Shown in pieces: positions 39,446 through 51,930 of a stretch of 64,000 bases of DNA. Origin of the DNA: Chrysomallon squamiferum (lineage: Eukaryota > Mollusca > Gastropoda > Neomphalida > Peltospiridae). Numbering within the stretch: the stretch's first letter is position 1; each line of letters starts with the position of its first letter. Position numbers and translations under genes: made by a program. The notes beneath the pieces were generated by a model. It was not told where the DNA came from and searched no databases. It worked only from the letters and a program-made list of their open reading frames with translations. The stretch is taken from NCBI GenBank assembly GCA_012295275.1, contig CM022670.1, positions 39,054,751 to 39,118,750 of the forward strand, written 5' to 3'.

Positions 39446-39887
39446 GTAGATACATTATATATATATTTTTTTTTTTTCAGGCAATGGATATATAAGTAAG
39501 CAAGCATTTTAGTCTATATTCAGAATATTGTAAAACAACAGGTATATTTTAAATTAATTCTTATTTTTGTTGTATATTGTATATTGTGAAAAATATTTTA
39601 AAATTTTGAAATTAATAATAAATTATTTAATGTTTTTACAATATTAGTTAAGTAACAGCATACATTTGTCTGCTCAAATAATTATTAATTTTTAATTAAC
39701 AAAATTTATAATAAATAATAATAATTCAATATTACTTGTAATAATATAATATAAAAGTTTAGTTATAATATACCATCGCCTGCATAAAGAAGTATAAATA
39801 AATAAATAAACAAATACATAAATAAAAAAATAAAAAAATAAATAAATAAACAAACAAACAAACAAACAAAAAACCCAAACAAACATA

Positions 39888-39918
<31 letters not shown>

Positions 39919-42900
39919 AAATAAACTACACAGTGACATTCTTCAAAGTGACACGCGTTCTCTTATAAACATTTGCTGGGGAAAGGACTCTCATCTCTAA
40001 AAAAAAAACGCGGTGCCTCTTTATCTGCTTTAGAAGACAAACAACAGCAGCAGCAGCAGCAGCAGCACTCACACAGCAACCTCTGTGCTGAGGTCTGAAC
40101 ACATCAGCTGATTGCCGGTTCCTCCGGCAGACAGAAATACTCTACCTGAATGTGGCCCTTGCCCCCCATGCGCTTCAACCATCCCGATTGCCTAAGACAG
40201 TAACTAATGCTAGACATAGCTAACTAATTGGCAGCAGACTCCATTCCACAGAAGTCTGCCGTACACACAGAGGAGGGAAGCAATGATTTAATCAAGCCTG
40301 CCCCCATTACTGCAGCTCAAAGGGAAAGGTGTTAGCTAGGTCATGACTGTCTGTTGGGTAATAAAGCAGGCTCACCAGACCATGAACCAGTCTGATAAGC
40401 TGCCAGATACAAAAAAAAGTTTTGTTTTTTTTAAAAAAAGAAAAAGAACACGAGGAGAATGAAAAAAAAAATTAAAAAAAAATTAAACGAATGTCAAGGT
40501 GATTCTTAAAATATTGACCTGTGGGATGTAAGCACTTTTCGATTAACATATGCAGGCAATTCCAGCTTCTCTCTCTCTCTCTCTCTCGTTTTTTTTTTTT
40601 TTTGCACAGAATTTTGATCTAAGATGCAGACATTAAATTTGGAAATTATGTCAGAGACACATGTTATTTCTGAATCAATATTTAGTAACAAAGCCAGACA
40701 ATGCATTATGGCTTAGTGCACAAAGGAAAGGCTTGGTGTGAGATAGGTTGCTGGATCGACACTCACTGACGTATTCAATTCATGTTTTCTTTTTTATTTG
40801 TTTTTTCTCTTCTCTTCTTTTGTCTCTCTCTCTTTTTTCTCTCTCTCTCTCTCCATCCCTTAGCCAGTTTCTCACAAATGATTTATCAAAAGCAATATGA
40901 TTTGTCTTCCTACCTGTGAGAAGGTCTTTTTTTTTTTAAAACTACTGCTGCTAATTCATGAGTGTTGCCGATTCATAAATTAGATTCCTACTAACCAATA
41001 ATAGGAAAGTTTTATAATTTTTATAAAACTTTTTTTTTTTAGGAATTTAATAATAACAATAATGCATTTTTAGGTATTTAATAATAATAATAATGCATTT
41101 TTAGGTATTTAATAATAATAATAATAATGCATTTTTAGGTATTTAATAGTAATAAAAATAATGCAGTTTGAGAGGTTTAAAAGAAACATCTTAATCGGCA
41201 TTATTGTTACTACTACTATTACTATTATTTTAATTATTATTATTAATTATTATTATTATTATTATTGTTACATGTATATTAAAATGAACCTATAGATAAT
41301 ACTATTACTTTTTGTTATGTTTATTCAAAACAAAAATAAAATACTATTCTGAAACCAAAGTATATTGTTAAAATTTTTTAAAATCTTTAAAAAAAAAAAA
41401 TGTTTTAAAACAGTCTAAAATAATTAAATTTGTAATATTCCAGACAAATTAATATATTTCCTCCTCCATATAAATACAATCAAATGGCTCCTTGATTTAC
41501 CATTTTGTATAAACAAAACAATCCGGACATTTTTACAAGTTTCAGGTGCAGTGACGTAATCAATCCACAACAACAGTTACATAACAACACAACTTCTGGC
41601 TAGCAACATTCATCATCTTTACCCACAATGCAACAGGCTGTTTCAATCAAGAAGGGGTCATTAACTAATGGTTATTCTCCATTACCCACAATGCAAGCTT
41701 CAGGCCACCTATGATTATAGACTTTTTTGTAACATTTCAAAACCCGCAAAGTATTGGTACACGTGTACTTAATGAAAGCCTGTAGACACAACAGCCTCAT
41801 TTGTGATTCTCAGTTCTGCAGACAGGAAGTTTAAGTCTGCAGACGCAACATGTCAGCCGTGGTCACCTGAACTGATGTTTGTGTTGTTATTATCATCATT
41901 GAGTTCAAAATGGATTCAGACTGACTGTCCAAACAAGAGGAAGAAAGGAAACCACTGCCAGTTACTTTTTATGATTAGAAATTAATAAATGAATTTTTTT
42001 TTTTTCCAACAACTTCTCAACACATTTTTAATGATTAATGATTATTAGGTGTCAAGTATATATGACTGAGATGTATTGCTCATCTTGAGCTGGTGTTTGG
42101 GCGTGATGGTAACAGAATTCCTGATTTAATAGAACTCTTAATGTTGGTGGGGGTTTTCAGGTATAAAACGTGGGTGATGAAGATTGCTTTTTAACAACAA
42201 TACCTTAGACACACACAGACATATTTTTTTGACATAAATTTTCCTGCCAAGAATCCGACTGTTGTGTTCCTCTCCAAATGACTGCACAGATACATCTGTC
42301 ATTAAAGAACAGCACACCACTGTCTTTGTTTCGCAACGAGATTTTCAAAAAGAATTCTCTCATTCTGCATTCTCCATTACCAAGCTTAGAGATATAGCGT
42401 TTCTGTCATCAATATTACCAGATTCATAGACACTGAGTGTACACTCAAAAAAAAATAAGCAGAAGTTCAAGGTCATTAACACAGCAGCATTTTTTTTTTT
42501 TTTTTTTTTATTAAATTTACAAATTATTTATTGACTGATTTACTGATTTATTACACAACAAATATTTATATCTGAAAAAATCAGAAAACCAAAAAGAATA
42601 ATAATATTTTAAAAAATCAGCATTATTTTAAAACAATATCACTGCAGGTTTGTACTGAAGAAGCTCATCATGTTTGTTTCGAAGGAGATAAAATTATATA
42701 AATGGTTTAGGGAAACGATGCAAGTGAAATTCAAATCCCCAAAATAACTAAACACAGAAATATTCTTAGTTACTGTGGAAATAAAAGATGACACCTATGA
42801 TTATGATAATAATAAGTGAGAAAAAGAATTTTAGAAGGAAATTTGGTAACTCATTTGTTAAAAATGCCCTGGCTCATTATACCTATTTCACTGGACCTGT

Positions 42901-45900
42901 TATTCGAAATGAATTTCTAGTTATTTTTTAAATTATAATTATAGACATATTAATAACATTGTTTTTATTTTTCTAGTGTAGAGATTTTAAATAAATTTAT
43001 CAGTTAAAGCAATAATCTTTCATTCCTTAGTATTAAATGTAACAAGGGAGGTAACTCTTGCTGGAAATACTTTTACATCTGCCATTAATATGGAATTTTT
43101 TTATATATATACACATGTTTATTATAATAATAATAATGAATCTATTTATTTATATATTTATTTATTAATATTTTGAGGTTATGGGCTAAAACAGAAAACC
43201 AGACTTTTGATTTAAAAAAAATATATATATATATATATATGGTCTATAATTATTAAAATACTTCAAATGCCTAAATACTGAAAGCAATGTCTTCTGTGTT
43301 TTAAACAAATTTTATATATATATATATATATTTCTTTCACATACCCAAGTGATGTTTTTTTTTTATATATTTTAAATATGCACTATTAATTATATTTCAA
43401 AAAAAGTTTACAAAGCTTTTCAATGTTTATAACAAAAACTGATCTGTCAGTTCCATGGCAGAAAATTGTAATAAAAATAAAGATAAAAAGCATCAAAGTA
43501 ATTACAAACTTGTATACTCAGATACAAATATAAAAAAATATTTATTTATTTATGAACAAATTAGAAGAAGAATTGTTAAAAGTCACTGATGCTTTATGGA
43601 TGTAATTATATTCAGCCACATTATAAAAATAATAATTACAATAATTATTTATTGAATAAATTAATTTGTGACTTACTCTAATGGGTTCACTGGATGTTGC
43701 ATATTTTCCAGCGTTGTCCTGTTCTGAAATATTTCATACAAATAATTATAAAACGTAAATGTAAATAATAAACAACACTGAATGAAAATTATATATTACA
43801 TGTATTTATATATATCAAAATGTGTGTTTGTGTGTGTAAACATGTTTGTATTTGTGTGTGACTGTGTTTATGTTTGTGCCTATATCTGTATTTGTTTGTG
43901 TAAACATACAGTGATGGACTGACAGACACTTGTACACAACACTTTCACAAAAACTAAAATCAAATATTTATTTCATTTAAATAAATATAACATTCACATT
44001 ATAAAATAACCTGTTACATTTAACACAAATGCAAGATATCTGTTCCAGTTAACTACTAATGTTATACTTACTATCATGAGATTAAAATTCTGACCAATCA
44101 GCTGAATAATCATCATCATGCCCATATTAAATGCTAATACGGTCATAAGATACATAAACCAGATACTGTGTTTTATATAGAATGCCTCCTGAAATGAAAA
44201 TTAATAAATTACGGTGGTTTTACATTCTGTGATAAGAAAAAAACCCACATAGTATACACTTTACATACTGTTCCTGAAAATGAATGATATATATATATAT
44301 ATATATATATCCTGAAAACCAATCCTGTTATTAAATTTTTTAAACTGACCAGCCATTAGATTTCTTACAGCATTCGAATTAAATGAAATCAGCATAAAGA
44401 AATAATAATCATATAATTTTTTTACCAATAATGCAGTTATAATGAACTGGAAGATATAAATTAATACTGTATTTTTGTGTTGCAGTTTAATATAAAAAAA
44501 AAATAAAAAAATAACCAATTTGGTGGGGGAGAGTTTTTTCTGGGGTTTTTATTTGTTTTTAAATTTTTATAGTTGTGGGTCATGTTTGTTGTTTGTTTTA
44601 TTCATCAAATTACACAGAATAAAATAGACTTACATGATCACAGCTTTTACACTTTGGGTACACCCAGAAATGCAACATGCACAAAACAAAAGCCATGGCT
44701 GACAGCAAGCAAGCGTAAAACAGCAGTAAAATGAATGCATAGTGATTATCTGCCCCTACACAGTTGTTTATCCTGAAAAAAGATAAATAATAATAAATAT
44801 ATAAATAAATAAATTAATAAATAAATAAATAAATAAATAAACAATAGATAAAGAAATAAAAAAAAAATAATACATACAGAAAAAAAAATAATAATAATAC
44901 ACACAGAAATAAATAAATAAATAATACATACAGTAGTAAATAAACAAATAATAAATATATAAATAAATAAACAATACATAGAGAAATAAATAAATAATAC
45001 ATACAGAAATAAATAAATAAATAATACATAGAGAAATAAGTAAATAAATTTTAAAAAATTGAAAAATCAACATCAAATTAATTTTAATGACAACTTTCAA
45101 AACTGTATGACATTTAACATTTTTTTTTTTACTAAAGATTAAAGATTAAAATACCTTCCTTTATAAAGAATATTAAACATTTCACCAACAATGTTGCTAA
45201 ACTGTTTAAAAATATACATTAAAAATACACACTCCTTTCTCTACATTTTTTTGTGTGTGTGTGTAATTGAACAAAGTTTAATTCACTCAGATAACTTTAA
45301 TAACAATAATGACAAGAAAAATCAATATGGCTGCCACCTACCATGGGCAGTGGTGGTCCATGCGCATCACACACTGACGGCATCGTCTACAGTGATGTGC
45401 TCTAGCTGGGCGTTTCCGATTACACACTTTACAAAATGTCGCGTTTTCTTCTTCTATCGTTTATAAGATAAAAGATACAAAAATATTTATTACCATTATT
45501 AAACTTTTACAAAATCCCCAACTAAACAAACTTAATAAAAAAAATAAAAAAATCTCTAAAAATTTCAAATGATCAGTTTAAATGAGTTTAATTTTTCTGT
45601 ACATTAAAAAGATGATAAAAAAAAAAAAAGTATGCTTATTTATTTAAACTTTCTCTCAGTTAGTATTTATATCAGTCTGCATGATTATAGTAGATAAAAT
45701 TAAATAAAAACACTATTATACTTAAAACAAAAGAAACAGACATAGACAGCACTGTAATATAAGATGACAATTTGCTCTTAGAATAAACTATTTCAAAAAG
45801 GAAAATAAAGATATAAAATTAACACACAGAACATATAAATATAAATATCATCAAATTACAATCTTAACAAGAAACATTTAATTTAAATTGAATGATTGAA

Positions 45901-47131
45901 TGTTTAACAACACCCTAACATACAAAAAAAAACCCAGATTTCAGTACAATTTCATTTATGCATGTATTTCTGAAGAATAACGATGACCTATAAGTTGATG
46001 ATAAGTCTAGAAATGACTGATAATGCTGTGTGAAATAAATAACTAACCTGATAAAAAATCATCACCGGTAAGTGGTACCCTGCCTGGATTCAAGGTGGCT
46101 GCTCTTGCCAATGAAGCAATACACATAGCAGATACAAAAAGGTAAACTGAAATAGATTGGTGAATATTATTTTTATAAATTTTTATTTCAAAGAAAGAAA
46201 CTTTTTACTGCCATTACAAACCCAAACAGATTTTATAAGAGTTTTAAAGCTGATTTGTTTTTTTGATTATTATTTCATTTCATTTTGATTCGATTTGATT
46301 TGATTCATTTTGATTCAATGCAATTTATTATTATTTATTGTTTTTGTTTGTTTATTGTTTTTAAATAGAATTAGTCAGAATAGCAAGTCATTTAAATACT
46401 TTCAAGATCTAGTGAGATTGATAACAATATAAATAATTAAATTAATTAAAAACATTCTAAAAATAAACAGAAATAACAAATATTTTGTTTACATCACATA
46501 TATATTTATAGCCAGATTTTTATATATTTATGATACAAAGCAGCATGATATTTCAGAGTAATATTATTGATAAATTTTCAGTGACTATTTATTTCATACT
46601 AAGTGAAAAAAGATACAGTATTTTGTTAACAATCATTGTTATACAGTGGAGGTTTTTTTCTGCTTTCAGCCTAATTTTAATGGAAATTACACTGACCGTA
46701 CAACATACCAAAATTACATTAAGAAAAAAAATTAATTAACGGTTTCATTATAGGAGTTTAATATAATTTTTAAATATGTATTTGTGCTTCTTTAGTTACT
46801 GATATAGTGTCATGTTTAGCAGTTATAGACACCTGAAATGTTTAAAAACGTACGTGCTATTTTATATCCAGATATGTACCCATCATAGTATCCTGGAAGG
46901 AGGACAATAAACAAAGGTGTAAAAGTTCCATAAATCCAGTACCAAACAACAAACAGCAGCTGCATAATCCCATATTTATCTTTCACAAAGTGGATCCGAC
47001 CAATCAGGGGACATTTTGTCACGGAAATCTGATCAGAGTATTCACTGGTGGGCTGCGATGAGGAAATCACCCCTTTGAATCCATTCAGTATGGCTATGTC
47101 CATCTTGATTTTTCCAACAGTTGCACTGTGT
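39114..47131 (-). CDS. ZDHHC21: Palmitoyltransferase ZDHHC21-like, complete coding sequence
   Basis: Integral-membrane DHHC protein acyltransferase, which transfers palmitate from acyl-CoA through an enzyme cysteine to substrate cysteines at Golgi or plasma membrane. Seven coding exons (46,854-47,131; 46,048-46,146; 45,342-45,453; 44,634-44,772; 44,072-44,188; 43,677-43,723; 39,114-39,252) join in phase to 300 residues. Four hydrophobic stretches lie near 47-69, 80-100, 165-187 and 208-230. The zinc-binding CRD runs C124 to F167: C-x2-C-x9-HC-x2-C-x2-C-x4-DHHC(149-152)-x5-C-x4-N-x3-F. A TTLE at 242-245 fits the family TTxE motif. [22 protein letters not shown] and the C-terminal [10 protein letters not shown] parallel human ZDHHC21 (265 residues). 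It has about 33 extra N-terminal residues. The last intron is 4.4 kb, far larger than the others. Confidence 0.95.
40070..40400. other. Higher-complexity island in last ZDHHC21 intron
   Basis: About 330 bp of mixed-composition DNA stands out in an otherwise AT-rich intron. It is preceded by (CAG)9 at about 40,040-40,065. It includes an inverted repeat around TTGCCGGTTCCTCCGGCAGA. No open frame with splice sites was found on either strand. It could be an enhancer, an alternative noncoding exon or an old repeat. Confidence 0.3.
41030..41170. repeat. ~34-bp tandem repeat in ZDHHC21 intron
   Basis: Four copies of AATGCATTTTTAGGTATTTA plus (ATA)n spacers of variable length. Confidence 0.85.
41620..41695. 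promoter_or_regulatory. Two ZNF143/Staf-like sites
   Basis: TACCCACAATGCA occurs exactly twice, at 41,620-41,632 and 41,683-41,695, 63 bp apart, in the last ZDHHC21 intron. The string fits the ZNF143/Staf binding consensus (CCCA-Y-AATGCA). Role in this genome is inferred. Confidence 0.4.
43677..43723 (-). CDS. ZDHHC21: ZDHHC21 coding exon 6 (TTxE motif, 47 bp)
   Basis: Residues 240-254, [19 protein letters not shown] is the family TTxE motif just after TM4. The acceptor is TATTTCAG and the donor GTAAGT. Too short to appear as an open frame, but the motif and phase are convincing. Confidence 0.9.
44072..44188 (-). CDS. ZDHHC21: ZDHHC21 coding exon 5 (TM4)
   Basis: Residues 201-239, 117 bp, phase 0 at both ends. 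A hydrophobic, methionine-rich TM4 is followed by IQLIGQNFN, parallel to TQLIGI of human ZDHHC21. The acceptor is ATTTCAG and the donor GTAAGT. Confidence 0.92.
44634..44772 (-). CDS. ZDHHC21: ZDHHC21 coding exon 4 (end of CRD, TM3)
   Basis: Residues 154-200. [14 protein letters not shown] completes the CRD, then TM3 ([18 protein letters not shown]). The acceptor is TTTTTTCAG and the donor GTAAGT, phase 0. Confidence 0.95.
44785..45045. repeat. (AAAT)n/(AATACATA)n array in ZDHHC21 intron
   Basis: Degenerate array of AAATAAATAATACATACAGA units between coding exons 3 and 4. Tyr/Ile/Phe-rich frames are artefacts. Confidence 0.85.
45342..45453 (-). CDS. ZDHHC21: ZDHHC21 coding exon 3 (DHHC cysteine-rich domain)
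   Basis: Residues 117-153. [16 protein letters not shown] and [13 protein letters not shown] contain the zinc ligands and the catalytic Cys152. It splits the Trp codon after DHHCP. The donor is GTAGGT. The acceptor is ACGATAG, with a poor pyrimidine tract. Confidence 0.97.
46048..46146 (-). CDS. ZDHHC21: ZDHHC21 coding exon 2 (TM2)
   Basis: Residues 84-116, [16 protein letters not shown] then TLNPGRVP. The latter is the DPG-like motif that follows TM2 in DHHC enzymes, with Asn replacing the usual Asp. The acceptor is TTTCAG and the donor GTTAGT. Confidence 0.92.
46854..47131 (-). CDS. ZDHHC21: ZDHHC21 coding exon 1 (ATG at 47,103)
   Basis: The acceptor TTTTTGCAG at 47,132 and 28 untranslated bases precede the ATG, so at least one noncoding exon lies upstream. 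Codes residues 1-83. The first about 33 residues (Ser/Thr-rich, one Cys at 31) have no counterpart in human ZDHHC21. From RIHFVKD onward the match is clear, then TM1. No other Met lies between M1 and the conserved block, which supports this start. Donor GTACGT. Confidence 0.93.
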
Positions 47132-47359
47132 CTGCAAAAATTTTAAAAAAAAAATTATAGCTAACTGGTATGTGATATACAAAATGAATGTAAAAATTTA
47201 AAATTATGTATACATAGTTTTGTCCATTTTTGTTTATATTTGTATAAACTTCACTGTGAACCAAATAATAGTCATACAAATTTGACCAAACCTCTCTGTA
47301 TTGTAAATATGAAAAACAGTGTTGGTGTTTTGTATAGTTACAATATTTAATATTTTAAT

Positions 47360-47390
<31 letters not shown>

Positions 47391-47633
47391 ATTTATTTAT
47401 TTATTTAAATAATTCTAAAACGTTTAACAATTAAAAGATGCCAATTCATCTACCCATCATTTTAGTATTACTGTTGTTTTCTTTCAACTATCATTATTAA
47501 TATTAACTTAACAGATAAGTAAAATGAAACTGAAAATACATAAATAAGTTTTTATCATATATTCCACCTTTTCCCTAAATATTTATTTTTAGAAAGCAAG
47601 AACAGAAAACCTGAATAATGAAAACTGACTTAC

Positions 47634-47960
47634 TATGTAAATGTTATTTTTTATCAGCCTCTCAATAACGAGTCCATCAACATTGTATAATCAGCAATTT
47701 GCCAATATATGGCGTTACGTAATTCTACTTCTGATTTCCGGGATTTCCGATAGATCCCTGTCGCTGGATTTTATGCAGTTTTAGGTTATCTTTTGAAGTT
47801 TTTCTTTCGGCGTAATTTTAATTGTTAAGTATCGTGTTTCGTGATGTTGAATTTTCGTCTGTGTATTTTTATTTACGTATTATGTCGTCCAGGCAACATA
47901 AAGATACACAAATAGTCTCTAAAGACAACCTGTTCTTCACCGCCGTCGAAGCATGTTTGT
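47634..47960 (-). other. Candidate noncoding first exon of ZDHHC21
   Basis: Coding exon 1 begins with an acceptor, so a leader exon is required. A strong donor, ATA|GTAAGT in the minus strand, sits at 47,632-47,633. The segment to its right runs to the promoter motifs near 47,973. The right edge (transcription start) is a guess. Confidence 0.4.
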
Positions 47961-47972
47961 GATACCGCCTAA

Positions 47973-48015
47973 ACTTCCGGTGAAGGTTACTCTACAGCAA
48001 ATTATTTCCCATTGG
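47973..48015 (-). promoter_or_regulatory. ZDHHC21 promoter motifs: CCAAT box and ETS site
   Basis: On the minus strand a CCAAT box (48,011-48,015) is followed about 30 bp downstream by CCGGAAGT (47,973-47,980), the core ETS/GABP site of housekeeping promoters. Order and spacing suit a TATA-less start a little to the left, consistent with the inferred leader exon. Motif matches only; no start site is proven. Confidence 0.5.
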
Positions 48016-48298
48016 TCGTGGGTTTTAATGTTTTTGAAACAAGTTAATTTTCTTTTGGTAACAAGTTCAATATTAAAAAAAAAAAAAAATACATAAATTA
48101 TTTTATTTTGTAAAATGTTATTTTTTTATTTTTTGAAAATTAAAGCATACTAATCATAAATCAATCAGTGTATTTAGATAAAGTTGTATTAGTAAAGTGT
48201 ACTTGTCATGATGTATTTTCTTTATTACAAAAACAGTAAATATGGAAAGAGTGAGAGGGAGGAAAATCCTTTTTTAATTATGAAGGTTAAAATATTTC

Positions 48299-48331
<33 letters not shown>

Positions 48332-48515
48332 GTTAACAATTATGCATTAAATGATAAAAAGAAAACAAAAGCAATTTACATAAACAAAATAATTTATTTC
48401 TCAAGTTAGTAAAATCAAAATAAATTATGAGATATTATATTGCATGTATTAAAATAATTCTGTATAAAAAGATCTCTATTAAAAAAACAAAAACAAATTA
48501 CAGGTTTTCTTTAAT

Positions 48516-48550
<35 letters not shown>

Positions 48551-48709
48551 AACATGATTGAATAATTATTCAAAACAGAACAAGAAACACCAGTACTGTT
48601 AAAAGAACAGAACAAATGTATTTATAAAAACCCAAACATTTATCACTAAACTCTACACATTCAAGAAACAATTTTCAATACATATCAGATTTAAAAAAAA
48701 AAAATAACA

Positions 48710-48741
<32 letters not shown>

Positions 48742-50675
48742 TTTGAATTAAATATACCCTAAAATTAAAAAAATAAGGAAAAAAAAAATAATAATAATAA
48801 TAATAATTATCCTTTCAAAACAAGACTTAAAAACCAACAATAAAAACAAAACAGAATCATAATGCACTCATTGTAACAGCTAAATATACATAAAATGAAA
48901 CAAAAAAACTCACAAAAAACCCAAACAAAACAGTACTGCATGTAAATATTTATAGAATCATGTAACAGAAAACCTATATTCCTAACATCTATGAAGCATA
49001 TTTTAAAAAAAGACCCTAATAATTACATCTACATAGTTAAAGTCTTAAAATTAAACCAAAAACAATTGTAAATTATACTGGAACAGCTTGTTACCAGTAG
49101 ATCATTGTTTTAGTATTAAAAATACATTTTGTAATATTTTTATTTCAAATAAATGGAATGCAAATGAAGAATATATTATGTATATGAATATATAACAATC
49201 ATTATTACATTTTTAATGTCGTAATTGCCTTATTCATTCTCTTTATCATTAAAATAATCATCAACAGTATTATTTTGTAATACTAATCATTTATTGTTGT
49301 TGTTGTTATTATGACTTTTTTAATTCTGATAATACACTACCTCATTAAATACTTTTTACTGATACAAATAAAATTTAGACAGTCATTTTAAATTACATGC
49401 AGAAATTATTTTGCAATTTAATATTTTATACCTTCTGAAACAGAATTATAAACAAGAATTATTTTAATAATTAAATCACTACAAAAATGATTATGTGCTT
49501 ATAAACAACATTATTTATTATTATTATTATTAAGAATTTCTTTTATAAGACAGATATTTAAAATCTGAGATAATTAAGCAGACAAACAGTATTGAGCAGA
49601 ATTTTCAATGCTGATCTATTTAAAGTAAAAGAACTATTATGGACTATTATTTGCATGAAAAGTACTATTATCCAATAAAACTGAGCAAATAAATTTTAAT
49701 TTCATAATTAAAATTTTTTTTTAAATAGTTATCATGCAATAAGTGATAATATTTTTGCTGAAAATTGTTATTAAACATTAGAAACAAAATGTATTTGCTG
49801 TAATTTTGTCTTTCGTTAAGACAAAATTAACTTTTATGCTGTATATTTCATTAGATAACTTTCTTTTCAATGGAAATAAAAGTCCATTTCATACTGTCAT
49901 TAAAATATACTTATACATTATTACAAAGTGTTTAAGTTCCTTACACAATTCTGCATAATAACAATCATTAAAAACACAACAGAACTGAACATTATTTACA
50001 AGCAACAGCATATTCACATTAGCATCAATCAGTGGTTTTCTCATTTACATAGTTCCTTTGTATACATATAAACATCTAGTTTCAACTCCTATAGTAACAA
50101 AAGTACTGAAAATGGCATAAAATTGTAAGTTATTTGGGGTACTCTGTTTATCACATTGCTGACAAATCACGCTGTTTTTGACAAAATAATATGGTTAATT
50201 AAGTATACAGTTTATTTTTGCATGTAAAATCGGCCACTGACATGATACCACTTTTAGTGGGACATTTGCATATATGGGGCCCTGGAAAGAGAAACAGTTA
50301 TGGAGCCCCTTTGCAAGACACTTATTTGGCCCATCTGTGATTAGGGGCTCTGAAGTTTTTTAAGCTTCTTTAGTTTCACAATAGTTCTTCCTCTGATTAG
50401 ATTACATAATTTCAACAAAAACATCACAGAATTTCAATATTATATAAAGTAAATTATTACAAAGTAATTATTTCTTAATTAGTAAACAAGACTTACTCAA
50501 CAAACAACAGCTACGATACATGATCCACAGTAAACTTCACATTAAAGATTGATTATAAAAATAAAAATTATAGGAATGTTAAACATATAATTTGATTAAT
50601 CAAAGTCTGAATGCCTGAGAAACCAGATGTTCAGATTAAAAACTGTTCTTTTATTTGATTTTTAATTTTGATTTT

Positions 50676-50748
50676 TATTTTAATTTTAATTTTAATTTTA
50701 ATTTTAATTTTAATTTTAATTTTAATTTTAATTTTAATTTTAATTTTT
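50676..50748. repeat. (TTTTAA)n hexanucleotide array
   Basis: About 12 copies of a six-base unit in the spacer between SYK and ZDHHC21. Reads Lys-Ile alternately on the minus strand. Confidence 0.93.
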
Positions 50749-51589
50749 ACTAAATTTTCTAAATTAAATACAAAATTTCTGATCTCACAGAAACAGAATT
50801 CTGCAAAATGTATCAAAATAAATTTATGAATAAAACTGTTCTTAAACAATATTTCACGTCGCAAATTATTTCAGTAACTGAATTATTTCAAGCATACAAA
50901 TTTCTGCGTTCACAATAGCAGAACATTATATACACAGGCTTGCCAAACATACAGTTACCTCAAAGTATTATTAGTTATATTTAAAAAACAAAAAAACAAA
51001 ACAAAAAAAACAAAAAGGGCCTAGTATCTCATAACATGCAAGCAATGTTGGAAAATAGTGGAAATACATATATAATACGGTATATATGTACTTCATCAAC
51101 TAATGTATATGTTTTATTTTTCAGTTTAAATACAATTGTGTAAATTTATTAACTATCCTGTTTTATATTTCTAACAATAAAAAAAATTCTTTCTATTTGA
51201 TATAATGTCTCTCTACTTTAAAATACTTTAATTGTCTCTAATATATATTTATATATATATATATATATATATGTATAAGTATATGTTTGTGAGTGTGTGT
51301 GAGTGTGTGTGTGTGTGATTATATTATATGTCTAATTCTCAAAAAACAATTCTAAAACTGTTCTAGAGTAATTATAAAAGCTGTTTTCACAATGGCATTT
51401 TCTATAAAAAAATAAAAATAAAACTAACAGTAATATTTACTGCTGCATAATAAAAACAGGATTACATATTAACCGGCAAGTGAAATCCTTACTATAAAAT
51501 ATCATGGAAAACAATATCTGATAAAATGTGAAGATATGTTTGAAACTATTTACAGAATGAGGAGTAACGTACAAAGTAATCTGAATGAT

Positions 51590-51930
51590 TCAAACGAGAA
51601 TTATGATTGAAGCACCTGAATGATTCAAATAATTATAATAGTCCTTGAAGCATCTAAATGATTCAAATAATTAGGATTATGCTTCAAACATTTAAAAATT
51701 CAAATAATTAGGATTATGCTTAAAGCACTATAACGATTCAAATAATTAGGATTATGCTTCAAGCACTTTAACGATTCAAATAATTAGGATTATGCTTCAA
51801 GCACCTTAATGATTCAAATAATTAGGATTATGCTTCAAGAACCTTAATGATTCAAATAATTAGGATTATGCTTAAAGCACATGGACGATTCAAAAAATCA
51901 CATTAAAAAGTCAAGCACAAGAATGATTCA
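51590..51930. repeat. 38-bp tandem repeat
   Basis: About eight copies of GATTCAAATAATTAGGATTA + TGCTTCAAGCACCTTAAC; the central GG recurs at 51,674, 51,711, 51,749, 51,787, 51,825 and 51,863. Edge copies are degenerate. Confidence 0.93.

Noticed and set aside
40702-40770. tRNA gene or intact tRNA-derived SINE
   Set aside because: Box-A- and box-B-like strings are present, but no cloverleaf could be folded and the box B is degenerate.
45888-45915. Tail of a common molluscan SINE (GTTTAACAACACCC resembles GTTTAACGACACCC)
   Set aside because: Only about 15-20 bases match and the expected neighbouring body is absent.
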